A DNA stretch of 64,000 nucleotides from Panax quinquefolius (GCA_020205615.1 CM035170.1:27437568-27501567), one strand, 5' to 3'. Positions 19,895 to 33,850 are shown, counted from the stretch's first letter. The notes: generated by a model not told the origin, from the letters alone. Program-made: numbers and translations.

Positions 19895-22297
19895 CATCAT
19901 AATATAAGCATGAGGATAATGACAATGATATAAAAAAATCAATCAAATGAGATAAAGGATAAATATTAAACATTTATAATACAATTTATCCAATTCAATA
20001 ATAATAACCAAATGTTATCAATCACTTAATAATCTCATAATCTAATATCATTAAATATTATATTTTAATATTTAAACTTATAAACAATTTATTTTAATTG
20101 TTTAGTCTTTACTAATTAATGTAGTTAATCGTCATAAAATGTCAAACTCATAAGATTTCATCATCAATTACCAAAACTCTCATCACAAATCTGCATATAC
20201 CTTATATAAGATTTCCAAGCCATAAAATTCTATTTTTAATTTTTTTACTTAACATAACATATTTAATTCATTTATTCATAATTAGTTCATTTTCATGAAA
20301 ACTACCAAATTAGTCCCAAAAATATTTCTTTTCTGGAATTTAGCAGAATATAGTCTTATACTAAACATATATTTTTCTCGAAATTTTAAAAATTCATTTA
20401 GTATTTTTCATATGGCCAAAACTGCCGAATATTTAGACATTTATCATAAATTGTACTTTTGTCCAAACATTCTGAAATTTACTGGGTATATTCCTGATAT
20501 ATACATGTACTCCCAATAAAAATTTCACCAATTTTGGAGTTAACCACAAAGAGTTATAAGGGTTTACTTTTAAAATAGTCTTTTCCCATAAAATTCATAA
20601 CTCTTAATCTATACATCCAAAAATCTCCATTTTTGGACACAATATAGAAAACTCATCAAATTATCATTTCAAATTTTCTAGAAATTTTGAGGGTCAGAAA
20701 AATTGCGAAACTGCAAATGGATTTTCGCCCGCCATGCGGGAATCCACGTAGACATATTATTTCAATAGAGTAATAAAGAATGGAATAACAAAAGAATTCA
20801 CCATGCATGCGGTATTCCACATAGACAGGTTATTCCAACAGAGTAATAAAGAATGGAATAACAGAAGAATTCAACAAGCGTGCGTAATTCGCACAGACAT
20901 GTTATTCCAACAGAATAATAAAGAATGGAACTAAGTCATGCGTAACCCGCACAGACAGGATATTCCAATAGAATAATAAAGAATGGAACCAGGTCATGCG
21001 TAATTCGCACAGACAAAATATTCCAACAGAATAATAAAGAATGGAATAACAACAGAATTCACCAGGCATGTGATAGACCGCACAGACAGGTTATTCCAAC
21101 AGAATAATAAAGAATGGAATAACAACCCTTACGAGTATTGAAAGAAAATAACTTTTTTCATGAATACGAAAGAATAATACCCCTTACTATAATAATAATA
21201 TCCCTTACCTTAAAAAGTAGAGTATTCTGACGGTAGGGCGGGGATATACTTAAAGAAAACTTGCACTAGTTTTTACGCTCAAAGCTTTCTTAAACTCTAA
21301 AGAAATACGCTCAATATTATAGAAGAAGAATTCTCTGAACTTCTGGTGTGATTTTCAATTCTAACTAAGCATCCTAATTATAGGATAATGGAAAGGATAC
21401 TATGCTGTACTATACAATAAAATATAATATATTCTATTTATAATCAAATAAAATAAAACTTTATAAAAAGTATTCATTTTATATAAAAAGTTTTTTTTAC
21501 TCTGCAAACACTTATGCACGACCTTTATGCAAACACTATGCATAATAAAATATAATATATTTTATTTAAAATCTAATAAAACAAATAACTTTATAAAAGT
21601 ATTCTATTTTATATAAAAAGATTTTACTATGCAAAAACTATGTAGCACTATGCAAACACTATCGCATAATAAAATATAATATATTCTATTTAAAATCTAA
21701 TAAAAAATAACTTTATAAAAGTATTATGTTTTATATAAAAAGATTTACTATGCAAATACTATGCAAACACTATGCATAATAAAATATAATATATTCTATT
21801 TAAAATCTAATAAAACAAATAACTTTATAAAAGTATTCTGTTTTATATAAAAAGATTTTACTATAGAAACACTATGCAGCAATTACTGTAGCAATAATTG
21901 AACAAAACTGAATGACTTCTCACGTAAGCATCAATAATCAATATTGTGTGCTACTATGCAACCACACGTATTACTGTACTTTTAACACCAAGTATTTCAA
22001 CAGTTAACGGTAAAACTTCCGCCGTTATTTTTATAAAAAGATAATTTTATCGTTTTCTAACTCCGACAATAATTCTGTTGTGGGGTCCACCAATGATTGT
22101 GCCGTTGTTTGAATATTCCCCGTTAAAACGAATATTCCCCGACCTATCGAATATTATATAACAACTTGCTTACTTTGAAAAAATTTTCACATATCACCCT
22201 TAACTTTAAACTTTTATCAATTTAACCATTTACGAAATAAAATAATAATTATAAGAAAATTGAATACTTTCATTTCATAAAATTCTGGGTCTTACAG
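19895..22297 (-). mobile_element. LTR X, right part, with an AT-rich insert of ~800 bp
   Basis: Continuation of LTR X after E2. 19925-20740 is an AT-rich block not found in E2 or E3 LTRs but matching, at AAATGAGATAAAGGATAAATATT and CAAAAATATTTCTTTTCTGG, the internal regions of the array (26740-27240). It ends in CCCGCCATGCGGG. From about 20745 come the usual hairpin repeats, then U3 repeats (21420-21880) and the terminus GGGTCTTACA at 22297. The TATA position (about 21371) is mutated (CCTAATTATAGG). The LTR end abuts the plus-strand leader of EA with no polypurine tract. Confidence 0.8.
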
Positions 22298-22414
22298 GGA
22301 ATTCCTTCGTTAGTATGACCTGACTAAGTTTATTTGGTATTTATTTGGTCGGTCAGAGTATATGGATAATCGGTGACATGTTAATTAACCCTTGTTTTGT
22401 GGTAGTATTTGAGA

Positions 22415-23277
22415 ATGGCAACTGCAAATATTAACAATGAAGTGAATCAGACCGTGGAGACACCTTTAATCACCACCAAGGGGAACGTGCAACAGAAAGG
22501 AAATATTCCTCCTGTAAACAACACTACCGAACAAATGATGAATGATGGGATGGTTAGAACCTTTTTGCAGTTCATGCAAAATCTAACGAGGGAGACTCGT
22601 GCACAAAATACGAAGGGAAATGATAGCAATGCGCAGTTTGTCACAGCCAAGCAGTTCAAGGAGTTGGGACCACAAGAATTTGTGGGAAAGCCGGATCCGA
22701 TTAAGGTAGAAATGTGGGTCAAGCAAATTACCAAGATATTCGATGTCTTGGGATGCACAGAGGAAAAAAAGGTTTCATTCGCCACCTTTATGTTCCGTGG
22801 TGAGGTCGACTACTGGTGGGAGTCTGTGAAGCGTACCCAGCCTGCCGCACTTAGCATGTCTTGGGAAACCTTTTAGAAACTGTTTAATGACAAGTACTTT
22901 CCTGAAAGTATTCGTCATATGAAGGAGGTGGAGTTTATTAGACTGGAATAAAACAACATGACGGTGTCCCAGTACAAGGCGAAAATTGCAGAGTTATCCA
23001 GGTTTGTACCTCATTTGGTAGAGAATGAGGAACGAATGAAAAGAATGTTTCTAAGAGGTCTAAAACCTGAGAATCGGCAATATCTTATCTCTCATAAATT
23101 TTCTTTATATTCAGATGTTGTCAACATGGCTCAATTATTAGAGTGAGATAATGAGTATGCTCAATCGAGGGACCACAATCAGGGTCATACTGGTGACAGT
23201 AGTCATCGGAGCGATGGTAACCAGCGGGGAGGAAAGAATACAAGCAAAGGCGGTAACCACTCGGGTGGTAATCGTGG
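22415..23277 (+). pseudogene. gag: EA gag, 5' part (capsid), interrupted by the array
   Basis: The start is ATG 22415 (MATANINNEVNQ), in the same context as E3 gag. It covers the N-terminal region and capsid: QFKELGPQEFVGKPDPIK, ATFMFRGEVDYWWES, SWETF, then a TAG at 22874-22876. It continues KLFNDKYFPES..EFIRLE, a TAA (CAA to TAA, near 22950), MTVSQYKAKIAELSRF, and LLE followed by a TGA near 23144. It ends in the Gly/Asn-rich nucleocapsid start GGNHSGGNRG at the insertion point. The rest is at 49330. This is the typical Retrotrans_gag family layout. Confidence 0.9.
23273..23277. repeat. Target site duplication of the array, left copy (CGTGG)
   Basis: CGTGG precedes the array's TGTGACGCCCC terminus. 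CATGG follows the other end at 49330-49334. The single difference is G to A at a CpG, consistent with later mutation. Confidence 0.82.
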
Positions 23278-25683
23278 TGTGACGCCCCCAAAATTAGGTA
23301 TACGTCACCTATCTTGGGTCGCCACTTACATGGTACATAAATTCAAATACAACTTACTAATATAAGCTGTCGTGGTACAATACGACATAAAGCGTGAGTT
23401 TGAATACAAATATTGTCTACTAGATATTATACAAACTCAAAAGGAGTCCTCATTACAACTATTATCACACTATTTCACGAATAGTGAGGACTACTAATGC
23501 TATCCTCCGGACCATTACTCCGTTCCCGGACTAAGTCCCGGCTATGTTCTCATTTCTCAAGAGAACAGTGAAAGAAAGGGTGAGCTCAACTAGCCCAAAG
23601 AAGAAATATTATGACTAAGATAATGCGAGAATAAATTATCATTAGCCTTCAACAAAGTGTTAAACCGATAAAATACAATAGACAACCAGTTTAAGCTGCA
23701 AGTGAATATGCAATCCATTAAAAGAGTCAGTAGAGAATAAAATCTACTATCTTTTAGGTTTTAAAAGGTTTTTATCAATTTTTATCATTTGAGACTAGAA
23801 CAATAAATAAACCACCACATCTAATCATCCCTCGCATACACGGTCAAGGATTTTCATCAAGTTATCAATGGTCATGACTATACCGAATCACCCCTGGTCA
23901 TAATCATACCAAAAACTATCCATCATCGCATTACGTGCCAACGAGAACTTTTGTCACATCATTTATATCAAGTCGTGATTATACCGATTGATCCTCGGTC
24001 ATAATCATACTAAGTTCATCTATGCACGTAAGCCAAAGATAACATAATATAACATGAGGATGATGACAATGACATAATAATTCAATAAAACAAATTCAAG
24101 AATTATTTAATCCATGAATTATTAACGTCCAAATTGTCAACATAATATCTTGTTTCATGAGAGTAAAATTCAAGAATGATCAGAAGAATATTTCCATGAG
24201 AAGATACTGGATGAAACGCAAATATCAAGGATATTCTACTAATTTCATGGAGTATAGAAGTCAAAGTTTTAACTAACTGAGTATAATAAAGAATGGAATA
24301 ACAAAAGAAATCACCATGCATGCGGTATCAGCATAGATAAAAGTTATTCCACGAGAATAATAATAACGGAACTGGTCGGTGAAATTCACCGATGTGGATG
24401 TTCCAAATGTAATAATAAAGATGGAACCGGATCGGTGTAAAACACACATGATAGGATATTCCAACAGAATGATAAAGGCGGAACCGGTCCGATTGTAAAA
24501 CACACGCAGGATGTTCCAAATGGAATAATAATAAAAACGGAACCGTGTCCGGTGTAAAACACATGCATGTGATGTTCCAAATGTAATAATAGAAGAATGT
24601 CACCAAGTATAGGGTAAATCGCGCGTATCTGAGTTATTCCAATGTAATAATAAGCAATGGAATAACATAAGATTTCACCAAGTATAGGGGTATGCCGCCA
24701 CAGACACGAGTTATGTATAGGGTATGCCAGGCACTAAAAGTTATTCCAAGCGAATAATAATGAATGGAATAATGAAGTTCTCAAGAAGAAAGAATAACAC
24801 CCCTTACCGTAAAAGAACCGAATATAGAAGTAGTGAAGTAGCGAGAATACTCTTCTTCTTTCTATAACTTTTCTCTATAGCTTCTCTCTATAATTTCTCT
24901 CTCTAGAGTTTCAATGAATTCGTAAGAAAATAATGAAGGAATGAGCTTCTATTTATAGGAAAATGGAATGCATAGTAACTAATCCATGAACGGTCCAGAT
25001 TGATTTACTTTAATCTGACGGTATATATTTAAAGAAAAATCTTTTAAATAAAATATAATATATTCTATTTATATAAAAACATTTTACTATGCAAACACTA
25101 TGCAAAAACACTATGCAAAACACTTTAACACTATGCATAATAAAATATAATATATTCTATTTATAGAATAACTTTAATAAAGTATTCTATTTTATATAAA
25201 AAGATGTTTCTGTTTTATTACGTTAATAATACGAATAAAACAAAACGTCATTATCGCTATAATAATTCATATTATTAATCGACAATAATAGAATCAAACT
25301 GAGTGACTTCTCACATAAGCATCAATAATCAATACCGTGTGCTACTATGCAACCACACATTACATCGCATTACTTTTACTACCAGAGTAGTTCAACGGTA
25401 ACCACGGTAAAACTTCCATAGTTATTTCAATAAAATATTTTTGTCGTTTTCTCAATCCGAGCAATAATTACATTGCTAGGTCCACCAATGATTGAGCAGT
25501 TATACGAATATTCCCGCTAAACCGAATATTCCAGACCAATCGAATATAATATAACCACTTGCATACTTTGCAAAATTTATAAATACTACCCACAACTATA
25601 ATATTATCTTAAATTCACACCATAATATTAAAAATTATTTCAACAAAATTTAAATCTTTATTGATAAAATTTGGGGTCTCACA
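23278..25683 (-). repeat. Array LTR 1 (leftmost; 3' end of the array)
   Basis: 2,406 bp from TGTGACGCCCCCAAAATTAGG to TTTGGGGTCTCACA. It has the order seen in E3 (GAGCTCAACTAGCCC, GCACTACGG-like words, hairpin repeats about 24300-24780, TATA, U3 repeats) and lacks the 300-bp block of E2/EA. The splice-donor-like word is at 24801-24809. No gene. Confidence 0.92.
24950..24957 (-). promoter_or_regulatory. TATA box, array LTR 1
   Basis: TATAAATA on the minus strand within CTATAAATAGAAGC, as in E3. Confidence 0.68.
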
Positions 25684-26735
25684 ATCTCCCCTTATGGAAT
25701 TTTAGCCCTCGAAATTAGGGTACGATACTGATATGATAAAGAGATGAGGATACCTTGAATACCTTTATCGTTTAAAATATTAAATTCATCTTTGAAATCC
25801 GCCTAAAAGCTATTCATTAACAATTCATCTTTGCACTACACAATGAGCTAAAGATATACAAATCGTAGAAACCAATAATGCTAAGACGCGACTTAATAGT
25901 ATTACGACCATGAATTATCCATGCACCTTTCTTGGCTAAGGATATTCGTGTTTTCAATTACTATCATGATTATACCGAATAAATCCGTAGTCATAATCAT
26001 ACCAAGTCTATCAATGCACTACTACCAAAGATAATCGTGTATTCATTAGTATCACGACCACAAATTATCCATGCACTACTGCCAAAGATAATCGTGTATT
26101 CATTAGTATCACGACCACAAATTATCCATGCACTACTGTTAAAGATAATTGTGTTTTCAATTACTGGTTATGATTATCTTAGAATGATCCACGGTCATAA
26201 TCATACCAAGTCCATCTATGCACGTAAGCCACAGATGACTTTGAACACATCCATGAATTAATATTTCATTCTTTGAGACTCATTTCAATAATTAATCCAC
26301 ATCATCGAATCATCCCCGCACTACGTGCCGAGGATATTCATTAGTATCACGACTACAAATTATCCATTTACTACTACCAAAGATAATTGTGTTTTCAATT
26401 ACAGTTATGATTATACCGAATGATCCTGGTCATAATCATACCAAGTCCATCTATGCACGTAAGCCACGGATGACTTTGAACACATCCATGAATTAATATT
26501 TCATTCTTTGAGACTCATTTCAATAATTAATCCACATCATCGAATCATCCCCGCACTACGGTGCCAAGGATATTCATTAGTATCACGACCACAAATTATC
26601 CATGCACTACTACCAAAGATAATTGTGTTTTCAATTACTGGTTATGATTATACCGAACAATCCACAGTCATAATCATACCAAGTCCATCTATGCACGTAA
26701 GCCATGTAGATGACTTTCAACATAATATAAACGTG

Positions 26736-27905
26736 AGGATAATGATATAAAGAATCAATCAAATGAGATAAAGGATAAATATTAAACATTTATAATATAA
26801 TTTATCCAGGATTCAAGAATATCCCATGTTTTCAATCACTTAATAATCTCATAATCTAATATCATTAATATTATAACAATATTTTAATCACTTCTTAAAT
26901 TTATAAACAATTTATCTTAATTGTTTACGCTTTACCATATAATGCATTTAATCATTCAAAATGTCATACTCATAAAATATCATCACCAATTATCAAATCC
27001 TCATCAAAAAATATGCATATACTCTATATAGGATTCTCTAGCCATAAAATCCTATTTTCAACTTTGTTACTTCACATAACATATTTAACTCATATGTTCA
27101 GTAACTAAACTATTTTTATGAAAAATACCAAATCAGCCCCAAAAATATTTCTTTTCTGGGATTTAGCATAATATAGTCCCATAATGAAAATATATTTTTC
27201 TCGGAATTTTTAAAATTCATTTACTATTTTTAAAAAATCAATTTCCACTTAATTCCTTAAGAAATTAGCTACCTCAAGTTTAACTCCAAAAATTCCCAAA
27301 TCTTGGCAGGACCTTACACATGTTAACGTGAGCTTCCAGTTTAAATTTCATGGTCATCGGAGTTATAGAACTCCGGTTATAGCATTTTTCGTCGGAAAAA
27401 CCTAAATATTGAAATAGTCATAACTTGCTCATTTTAAGTCAGAATGAGCTCATTTTTGGACAGGAGGTACTTTATACCATATAATTTCATGTCCCAAAAG
27501 GCCAGAATTTTTCTCATAATTTAAGTGGCCGAAACAGCCCCTTAAAGTTTCTGGGCAGTAGCATTTTCGAAATTTACAGCTTTGGCCTCCTTTGCTAAAA
27601 TCAGTCCACACAAAAATCCACAACACCTTTTCCAGTAATTCCACTTGGATTAGTTAGGTAACTCGTAGATCTAACTCTAGGACTTGACCACATTCAAAAA
27701 TTCAAAATATAATAAGAGATATGGTCAATTGAATTTCATGTTACGTTTTTCACCAAAATCTGATTTTCAACTCTTTGTGATTTCTATGAAACTTTCATGT
27801 TTTCACATAATAACCAACATAACTCATCATAAAACTTACTAATACCTCATATACCCATGATTTTCATTAGTCCTATGCTTTTATTATGACTTTCATCATA
27901 AACCA
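26736..27905 (-). repeat. Captured non-coding block, copy 1
   Basis: The first half (to about 27240) matches LTR X at 19905-20405. The second half (for example GGCCGAAACAGCCCC, TTTGGCCTCCTTTGC, GTTATAGAACTCCGG) is found only in the four array units. There are no long open frames. It looks like LTR or untranslated sequence of another retroelement; origin unknown. Confidence 0.7.
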
Positions 27906-28260
27906 CGTAAACTGTTCATTTTAGTTGAAGAAATATTTGAGGGTTTAAGAAATGAGTTTTTGTACTGGGGTCAATACAAAATTCAATTTCACGCTCTAGG
28001 GTAGGCTAGAAAGTCTTCAAGAATACGTCAAGAAATTTATTAATGATAGAAATATCATTCAAAACTGTTACTCTTATCCAAGACTTGGATAGTACGTCAC
28101 ATTGATACCAACTGTGACTTCTATCCCTTAACCTAGATAGTACCTCACAATGATACCTATAAACTTGCCATCTTCATTCACGATGTCGCCTCTGAATTCC
28201 CGGGCTTTGCATTCCACACAAGGAAGTTAACAACGAAAGGTTCGGGGCTCTTTACTTATG

Positions 28261-29006
28261 GCTTGATATGACAATGATTAACTTTAGGGTTTGGTTACTT
28301 TGAATTCGTAATGAGGTTGTTATAAATATAAAAGCTAACAACCTTACGAAAAGCATGATGAGTAGCTAATTAATTGTTTTCAAAAAATCACATCAAAGGC
28401 AAATATTTTCAAAAGATAAGATCGACAGTAACGTGAAAATGTTTATTTGAATTAAACAAGATTTAAAAAATAGTAGCGGTAATGAAGGCTCCTACTAACG
28501 AAGTTTCAACCAATAAGTCAAAGTTTAACTTCTTCGGAGTCAAATTCAAACGTTGAATGCAACTAGGTGAAATAAAAGAGTGGGTAGAACCCGGTATCTA
28601 ACACGGTATAGACTTCGCAAGAGCTTACGATTAACTTACCCGTGATAATTTTATTCGGGTTCCTCAAATCAGAAAAAAAACGCTCTCTCTTAAACTCCGG
28701 GATTTGGTTTGTATCGGGGCGACCTTTGGTGCCTCCATCCTAGTTGGACTTGACTTCACTATACGACAAAAATCGAGCTAAATGACCTTCTCTTCTTGAA
28801 ATTTCCACTTCTATTATCTTTGCCATGATTACCACAAAGTGGTTACCATTCTTAGCATGATAATTTCCCACGATGGTTATCATTGTTCGATAGTCGTTGC
28901 CACCAAAGATGATTATTATCGTGTTGTTGGTCGTTACCTTTTGTTTGAAATTTGAATCAACACTCTCATGTGCTTCATTGCTTATCTCGGCATTTTCGGA
29001 TGCCAT
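28261..29006 (-). pseudogene. gag: Array unit 1: mini-gag and protease remnant
   Basis: The start is ATG 29006-29004 (MASENAEISNEAHESVDS). After about 20-30 residues it goes directly into the Asn/Gly-rich nucleocapsid (NYHAKNGNHF) and half of the second zinc knuckle (REGHLARF); the capsid is deleted. The protease remnant follows (about 28735-28260): the DTG region near 28590-28620 is present but in broken frames, as is the sequence around the flap. No functional enzyme is expected. Confidence 0.82.
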
Positions 29007-29195
29007 TCTCAAACACCTTTGTCACAAAACAAGGGTTAATTGACATGTAACAAATTATCCCTATATTTTCTGATCGACCAATAAAATAGCACATAAACTT
29101 AGGTAGGTCATTCTAGCGAAGGTATTCCAAAATCTCTCCCTCCTAGTACTATTCTCACATCTTAGCCAGGATCATATCCTAAGCTCGATACCAAC

Positions 29196-31633
29196 CGTGG
29201 CGCCCCCAAAATTAGGTATCGTCACCCATCTTGGGTCGCCACTTACATGGTACATAAATTCAAATACAACTTACTAATATAAGCTGCCGTGTACAATACG
29301 ACATAAAGCGTGAGTTTGAATACAAATATTGTCTACTAGATATTATACAAACTCAAAAGGAGTCCTCATTACAACTATTATCACACTATTTCACGTAATA
29401 GTGAGGACTACTAATGCTATCCTCGGACCATTACTCCGCTCCCCGACTCGTCGTCGTACTATGTTCTCATTTCACGAAGAAAACGGTGAAAGAAAAGGTG
29501 AGCTCAACTAGCCCGAGAAGAAATATTATGACTAAGATAATGCGAGAATAAATTATCATTAGCCTTCAACAAGTGTTAAACCGATAAAATACAATAGACA
29601 ACCGGTTTAATCTGCAAATGAATATGCAATCCATTAAAAGAGTCAAGTAGAGAATAAAATCTACTATCTTTTAGGTTTTAAAAGGTTTTTATCAATTTTT
29701 ATCATTTGAGACTCAAAATTTTAATAAATAAACCACCACATCTAATCATCCGCATTACCACGGTCAAGGATTTTCATCAAGTTATCAATGGTCATGACTA
29801 TACCGAATCACCCTCGGTCATAATCATACCAAAAACTATCCATCATTGCATTACGTGCCACTCGAGAACTTTTGTCACATCATTTATATCAAGTCATGAT
29901 TATACCGATTGATCCTCGGTCATAATCATACTAAGTTCATCTATGCACGTAAGCCAAAGATAACATAATATAACATGAGGATGATGACAATGACATAATA
30001 ATTCAATAAAACAAATTCAAGAATTATTTAATCCATGAATTATTAACGTCCAAATTGTCAACATAATCTTTGTTTTCGTAGAGTAAAATTCAAGAATGAT
30101 CGGAAGAATATTTCCATGAGAAGATCTTTGGATGAAACGCAAATATCAAGGATATTCTACTAATTTCATGGAGTATAGAAGTCAAAGTTTTAACCAACCG
30201 AGTATAATAAAGAATGGAATAACAAAAGAAATCACCATGCATGCAGATTGTGATGTATGAGTTATTCCAACAGAATAATAATAACGGAACCGAGTCAAAA
30301 GTGAAATTCACAATCAAGCGAGGATGTTCCAACCAGAATAATAAAGATGGAACCGGATCCGGTGTAAAACACATGATAGGATATTCCAGCGAGAATGATA
30401 AAGCGGAACCGGTCCGGTGTAAAAAACACACATGCATGTGATGTTCCAATGTAATAATAAAAAGCGGAACCTGAGTCCTGTAAAAACACATGCAGAACAG
30501 GATGTTCCAAATGTAATAATAGAAGAATGTCACCAAGTATAGGGTATGGCAGCGTGATACATAAAAGTTATTCCAATGAATAATAAGCAATGGAATAACA
30601 TAAGGATTTCACCAAGTATAGGGTATGTCTGGCGTGATCTGAGTTATGTATAGGGTATACGCCACTTTTTACAAAAGTTATTCAACAGAATAATAATGAA
30701 TGGAATAATGTAAGTTCTCTTCAAGAAGAAGAAAGAATAACACCCTCATAGTAAAAAAAACTGAATATAGAAGTAGTGAAGTAGAGAATACTCTTCTTCT
30801 TTCTATAACTTTCTCTCTATAGCTTCTCTCTATAATTTTCTCTCTAGAGTTTCAATGAATTCGTAAGAAAATAATGAAGGAATGAGCTTCTATTTATAGG
30901 AAAATGGAATGCATAGTAACTAATCCATGAACGGTCAGATTGATTTACTTTAATCGACGGTATATATTTAAAGAAAAATCTTTTAAATAAAATATAATAT
31001 ATTCTATTTATATAAAAACATTTTACTATGCAAACACTATGCAAAAAAACACTACGCAAAAACACTATGCAACACTATGCATAATAAAATATAATATATT
31101 CTATTTATAGAATAACTTTAATAAAGTATTCTATTTTATATAAAAGATGTTTCGTTTTATTACGTTAATAATGAATAAAACAAAAGCGTCATTATCGCAT
31201 TATAATAATTCATATTATTAATCGAATAATAATGGAATCAAACCGAGTGACTTCTCACATAAGCATCAATAATCAATACTGGTAGTGTCTTACTATGCAA
31301 CCACACGTATTCTTATTTCTTTTACTACTGAGTAGTTCAACGGTAACCACGGTAAAACTTCCGCCGTTATTTCAATAAAATATTTTTGTCGTTTTCAATC
31401 CGACAATAATTACATTAATAGAGGTCCACCAATGATTGAGTTATTGTAATTTAATATTCCCTCGCTAAACCGAATATTCCCAGAGCCAATCGAATATAAT
31501 ATAACCACTTGCATACTTTTAAAATTTATAAATACTACCCACAACTATAATATTATCTTAAATTCACACCATAATATTAAAAAATTATTTCAACAAAATT
31601 TAAATCTTTATTGATAAAATTTGGGGTCTCACA
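29196..31633 (-). repeat. Array LTR 2
   Basis: 2,438 bp. It starts CGTGGCGCCCCCAAAATTAGG, where the first base would be T in the consensus, and ends GGGGTCTCACA. Same structure as array LTR 1. The open frames of up to 166 codons on the minus strand (30090-30590) are translations of the hairpin repeats. Confidence 0.92.
30891..30898 (-). promoter_or_regulatory. TATA box, array LTR 2
   Basis: TATAAATA on the minus strand in CTATAAATAGAAGC. Confidence 0.68.
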
Positions 31634-32689
31634 ATCTCCCCTCCTTATGGAATTTAAGCCCTCGAAATTAGAGACGATACGATATGATAAAGAGATGAGG
31701 ATACCTTGAATACCTTTATCGTTTAAAAATATTAAATTCATCTTTGAAATCGCCAAAGCTATTCATTAACAATTCATCTTTGCACTGAAGCTAAAGATAT
31801 ACAAATCAGTAAAACCAATAATGCTAAGACTTGAACTTAATAGTATTACGACCATGAATTATCCATGCACCATCTTGGCTAAGGATATTCGTGTTTTCAA
31901 TTACGGCCATGATTATCTTAGAATAATCCGTGGTCATAATCATACCAAGTCTATCAATGCCTACTGACCAAAGATAATCGTGTATTCATTAGTATCACGA
32001 CCACAAATTATCCATGCACTACTACCAAAGATAATCGTGTATTCATTAGTATCACGACCACAAATTATCCATGCACTACTGGGCTTAAAGATAATTGTGT
32101 TTTCAATTACGGTTATGATTATACCGAATGATCCTCGGTCATAATCATACCAAGTCCATCTATGCGTAAGCCATGAGATGACTTTGAACACATCCATGAA
32201 TTAATATTTCATTCTTCGAGACTCATTTCAATAATTAATCCACATCATCGAATCATCCCCGCACTACAAAGATAAGGATATTCATTAGTATCACGACTAC
32301 AAATTATCCATGCACTACTACCAAAGATAATTGTGTTTTCAATTACTGGTTATGATTATCCGAATGATCCACGGTCATAATCATACCAAGTCCATCTATG
32401 CACGTAAGCCACAGATGACTTTGAACACATCCATGAATTAATATTTCATTGCTGAGACTCAGCTCAATAATTAATCCACATCATCGAATCATCCCTGCAC
32501 TACAGGCCAAGGATATTCATTAGTATCACGACCACAAATTATCCATGCACTACGGCCAAAGATAATTGTGTTTTCAATTACGGTTATGATTATACCGAAC
32601 AATCCCTGGTCATAATCATACCAAGTCCATCTATGCACGTAAGCCACAGATGACTTTCAACATAATATAAACATGAGGATAATGATATA

Positions 32690-33850
32690 AAGAATCAATC
32701 AAATGAGATAAAGGATAAATATTAAACATTTATAATATAATTTATCCAGGATTCAAGAATATCCCCATGTTTTCAATCACTTAATAATCTCATAATCTAA
32801 TATCATTAATATTATAACAATATTTTAATCACTTCTTAAATTTATAAACAATTTATCTTAATTGTTTACGCTTTACCATATAATGCATTTAATCATTCAA
32901 AAATGTCATACTCATAAAATATCATCACCAATTATCAAATCCCTCATCAAAAATATGCATATACTCTATATAGGATTCTCTAGCCATAAAATCCTATTTT
33001 CAACTTTGTTACTTCACATAACATATTTAACTCATATGTTAAGTAACTAAACTATTTTTATGAAAAATACCAAATCAGCCCCAAAAATATTTCTTTTCTG
33101 GGATTTAGCATAATATAGTCCCATAATGAAAATATATTTTCTCGAATTTTTAAAATTCATTTACTATTTTTTAAAATCAATTTCACTTAATTCCTTAAGA
33201 AATTAGCTACCTCAAGTTTAACTCCAAAAATTCCCAAATCTTGGCAGGATCTTACACATGTTAACGTGAGCTTTCAGTTTAAATTTCATAGTCATCGGAG
33301 TTATAGAACTTCGGTTATAGCATTTTCGTCAGAAAAACCTAAATATTGAAATAGTCATAACTTGCTCATTTTAAATCCAGAATGAGCTCATTTTTGGACA
33401 GGAGGTACTTTATACCATATAATTTCATGTCCCAAAAGGCCAGAATTTTTCTCATAATTTAAGTGGCCGAAACAGCCCTTAAAGTTTCTGGGCAGTAGCA
33501 TTTTCGAAATTTACAGCTTTGGCCTCCTTTGCTAAAATCAGTCCACACAAAAATCCACAACACCTTTTCCAGTAATTCCACTTGGATTAGTTAGGTAACT
33601 CGTAGATCTAACTCTAGGACTTGACCACATTCAAAATTCAAAATATAATAAGAGATATGGTCAATTGAATTTCATGTTACGCTTTTTCACCAAAATCGAT
33701 TTTCAACTCTTTGTGATTTCTATGAAACTTTCATGTTTTCACATAATAACCAACATAACTCATCATAAAACTTACTAATACCTCATATACCCATGATTTT
33801 CATTAGTCCTATGCTTTTATTATGACTTTCATCATAAACCACGTAAACTG
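32690..33850 (-). repeat. Captured non-coding block, copy 2
   Basis: Copy of 26736-27905 with few differences, mainly at CG or CNG sites and homopolymer runs. Confidence 0.7.

Larger units (their letters stand above)
25684..29195 (-). mobile_element. Array internal region 1
   Basis: From the left: polypurine tract (next to 25684) and the last ~20 codons of pol (RYPHLF-like, to about 25765); LTR-derived tandem repeats (25766-26735) with a 237-bp period; AT-rich block shared with X (26736-27240); a conserved non-coding block of unknown origin (27241-27905); pol linker with the E3-type RT deletion (27906-28260); protease remnant; mini-gag; leader; primer site rc GTTGGTATCGAGC (29178-29195). The RT, RNase H and integrase domains are absent. 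Confidence 0.85.

Noticed and set aside
20295..20519. Open frame of 74 codons in LTR X
   Set aside because: AT-rich, no recognisable domain, lies in the non-coding block shared with the array where it is not open.
30090..30590. Minus-strand open frame of 166 codons, and similar ones at 36180-36652, 42073-42420, 47956-48323
   Set aside because: They are translations of the hairpin-bearing LTR repeats. The same DNA is open in several overlapping frames, the peptides are low-complexity (YYYIGTSHAC-like repeats), and none matches a domain.
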